From Scytalidium lignicola (lineage: Eukaryota > Ascomycota > Leotiomycetes), in NCBI GenBank assembly GCA_002812745.2, contig NCSJ02000515.1, positions 1 through 21,209 on the forward strand: 21,209 nt of DNA, read 5' to 3'. Below the pieces are notes generated by a model. That model was not told where the DNA came from and made no database searches. It saw only the letters and a program-made list of their open reading frames with translations. This document shows, one piece after another, positions 20,558 through 21,209 of the stretch; within the stretch, counting starts at the first letter, position 1; each line of letters starts with the position of its first letter. A program made the position numbers and the translations under genes.

Positions 20558-21209
20558 CTTCGCAGATGATCTGAGTGAACTCCAGTGGTTTGAATTTGGT
20601 GTCATAGCGACGGCGTTGGTTGGATTTGGTAAAGAATTAACCACAAAGGGCTGTTCAATTTGATCGAAAATTCTGAATCATATGTACTATTATAGTCATT
20701 CTTATGGGTTCTTCTATTTGCTGGTTTGGCGCTTTACTATCAGCAATGCTTTCGACTTCTACTACGGCCTAGTTTCGTTCGTAGCAGAAATTATCCTCTC
20801 AAAAATTGTATGATATTACAAGCTTCGATGGATCATGATTTGAAATATTCCAAAGTTTGAGTAAAAATACACAGGGCAGTGGCTATTGTGAGCACCAGTA
20901 TTGAGACCTGCCGTAACATTTATATGTACTACACCCTCAAGATCATACAGCCAGCCACTCTGTTCAGCAAATACGAGTTATAACTTTCAAATATACCATA
21001 CAAGCAAAGCTTGCTACTCGCTCCGCTCGTAGGTNGGGGGGTGCTTCGCACCCCCTTAGTGCACGTGATATCTCATTACATAATCAGCCTCCCTTTCTTT
21101 CAACCACCTCCTTTGTACGGCCCTAAAATAGTGATATAACAATGGATTTGACTGTAACGAACCGTAAAAGAAGTTATTTTAGTTTAGTATGACAAAAGGA
21201 ACGATAACC
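20558..21209. other. Tfb1 3' flank and terminal spacer
   Basis: No gene was seen. AT-rich sequence downstream of Tfb1, then a compact GC-rich hairpin element near 21003-21055 and a CACGTG at 21062-21067. Confidence 0.55.
21003..21055. repeat. GC-rich double-hairpin element
   Basis: Two perfect small hairpins lie within 53 bases of otherwise AT-rich DNA: AGCAA-agc-TTGCT (21003-21015) and GGGGGTGC-ttc-GCACCCCC (21037-21055, 8-bp stem). Between them lies CTCGCTCCGCTCG, flanked by CTAC and GTAG. An N at 21035 precedes the G run. The shape resembles dispersed GC-cluster or miniature hairpin repeats, but only one copy is in this window, so its repeat status is inferred. Confidence 0.55.

Overview
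The window is nuclear DNA of a filamentous ascomycete (Pezizomycotina, most likely Leotiomycetes). The genes carry short GT-AG introns (about 50-120 nt, one of 222 nt). The identifiable proteins are typical of filamentous fungi: a mitochondrial calcium uniporter, a hydroxamate-siderophore acyltransferase and a fungus-specific transcription-factor remnant. There are no bacterial-type operons, CRISPR arrays or phage genes, and I found no tRNA or rRNA gene. The lineage is inferred from protein character and gene structure, not from a database search.

Layout. 1-1116: no supported gene. 1117-2821 (+): two-exon putative type II membrane glycosyltransferase, whose frame is broken by one ambiguous base at 1660. 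2822-3972: AT-rich spacer. 3973-4850 (-): decayed Zn2Cys6-type transcription factor with stops and frameshifts. 4851-5928: spacer. 5929-7703 (-): two-exon N5-hydroxyornithine acyltransferase of the SidF/SidL siderophore family. 7704-10196: long spacer with two GATA motifs near the siderophore gene. 10197-10832 (+): small two-exon gene of unknown function. 10833-12621: spacer. 12622-14328 (-): three-exon mitochondrial calcium uniporter (MCU). 14839-18039 (-): two-exon 2-oxoglutarate dehydrogenase E1. 18568-20557 (+): two-exon TFIIH subunit Tfb1/p62, divergent from the dehydrogenase. 20558-21209: spacer ending in a GC-rich hairpin element.

The right third (12.6-20.6 kb) is dense with conserved housekeeping genes. 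MCU brings Ca2+ into the mitochondrial matrix, where the neighbouring OGDH E1 works in the TCA cycle. Tfb1 is a core transcription and repair factor sharing a 528-bp divergent promoter region with OGDH. The left two thirds are sparser and more accessory in character: a siderophore gene, a broken regulator, an unknown small gene and large spacers.

Seven single N characters all touch homopolymer runs, which points to read or assembly uncertainty. One of them breaks the glycosyltransferase frame. I found no clear new multi-gene system. The best leads are the unknown small gene at 10.2-10.8 kb, the decayed regulator and the hairpin element near the right end.
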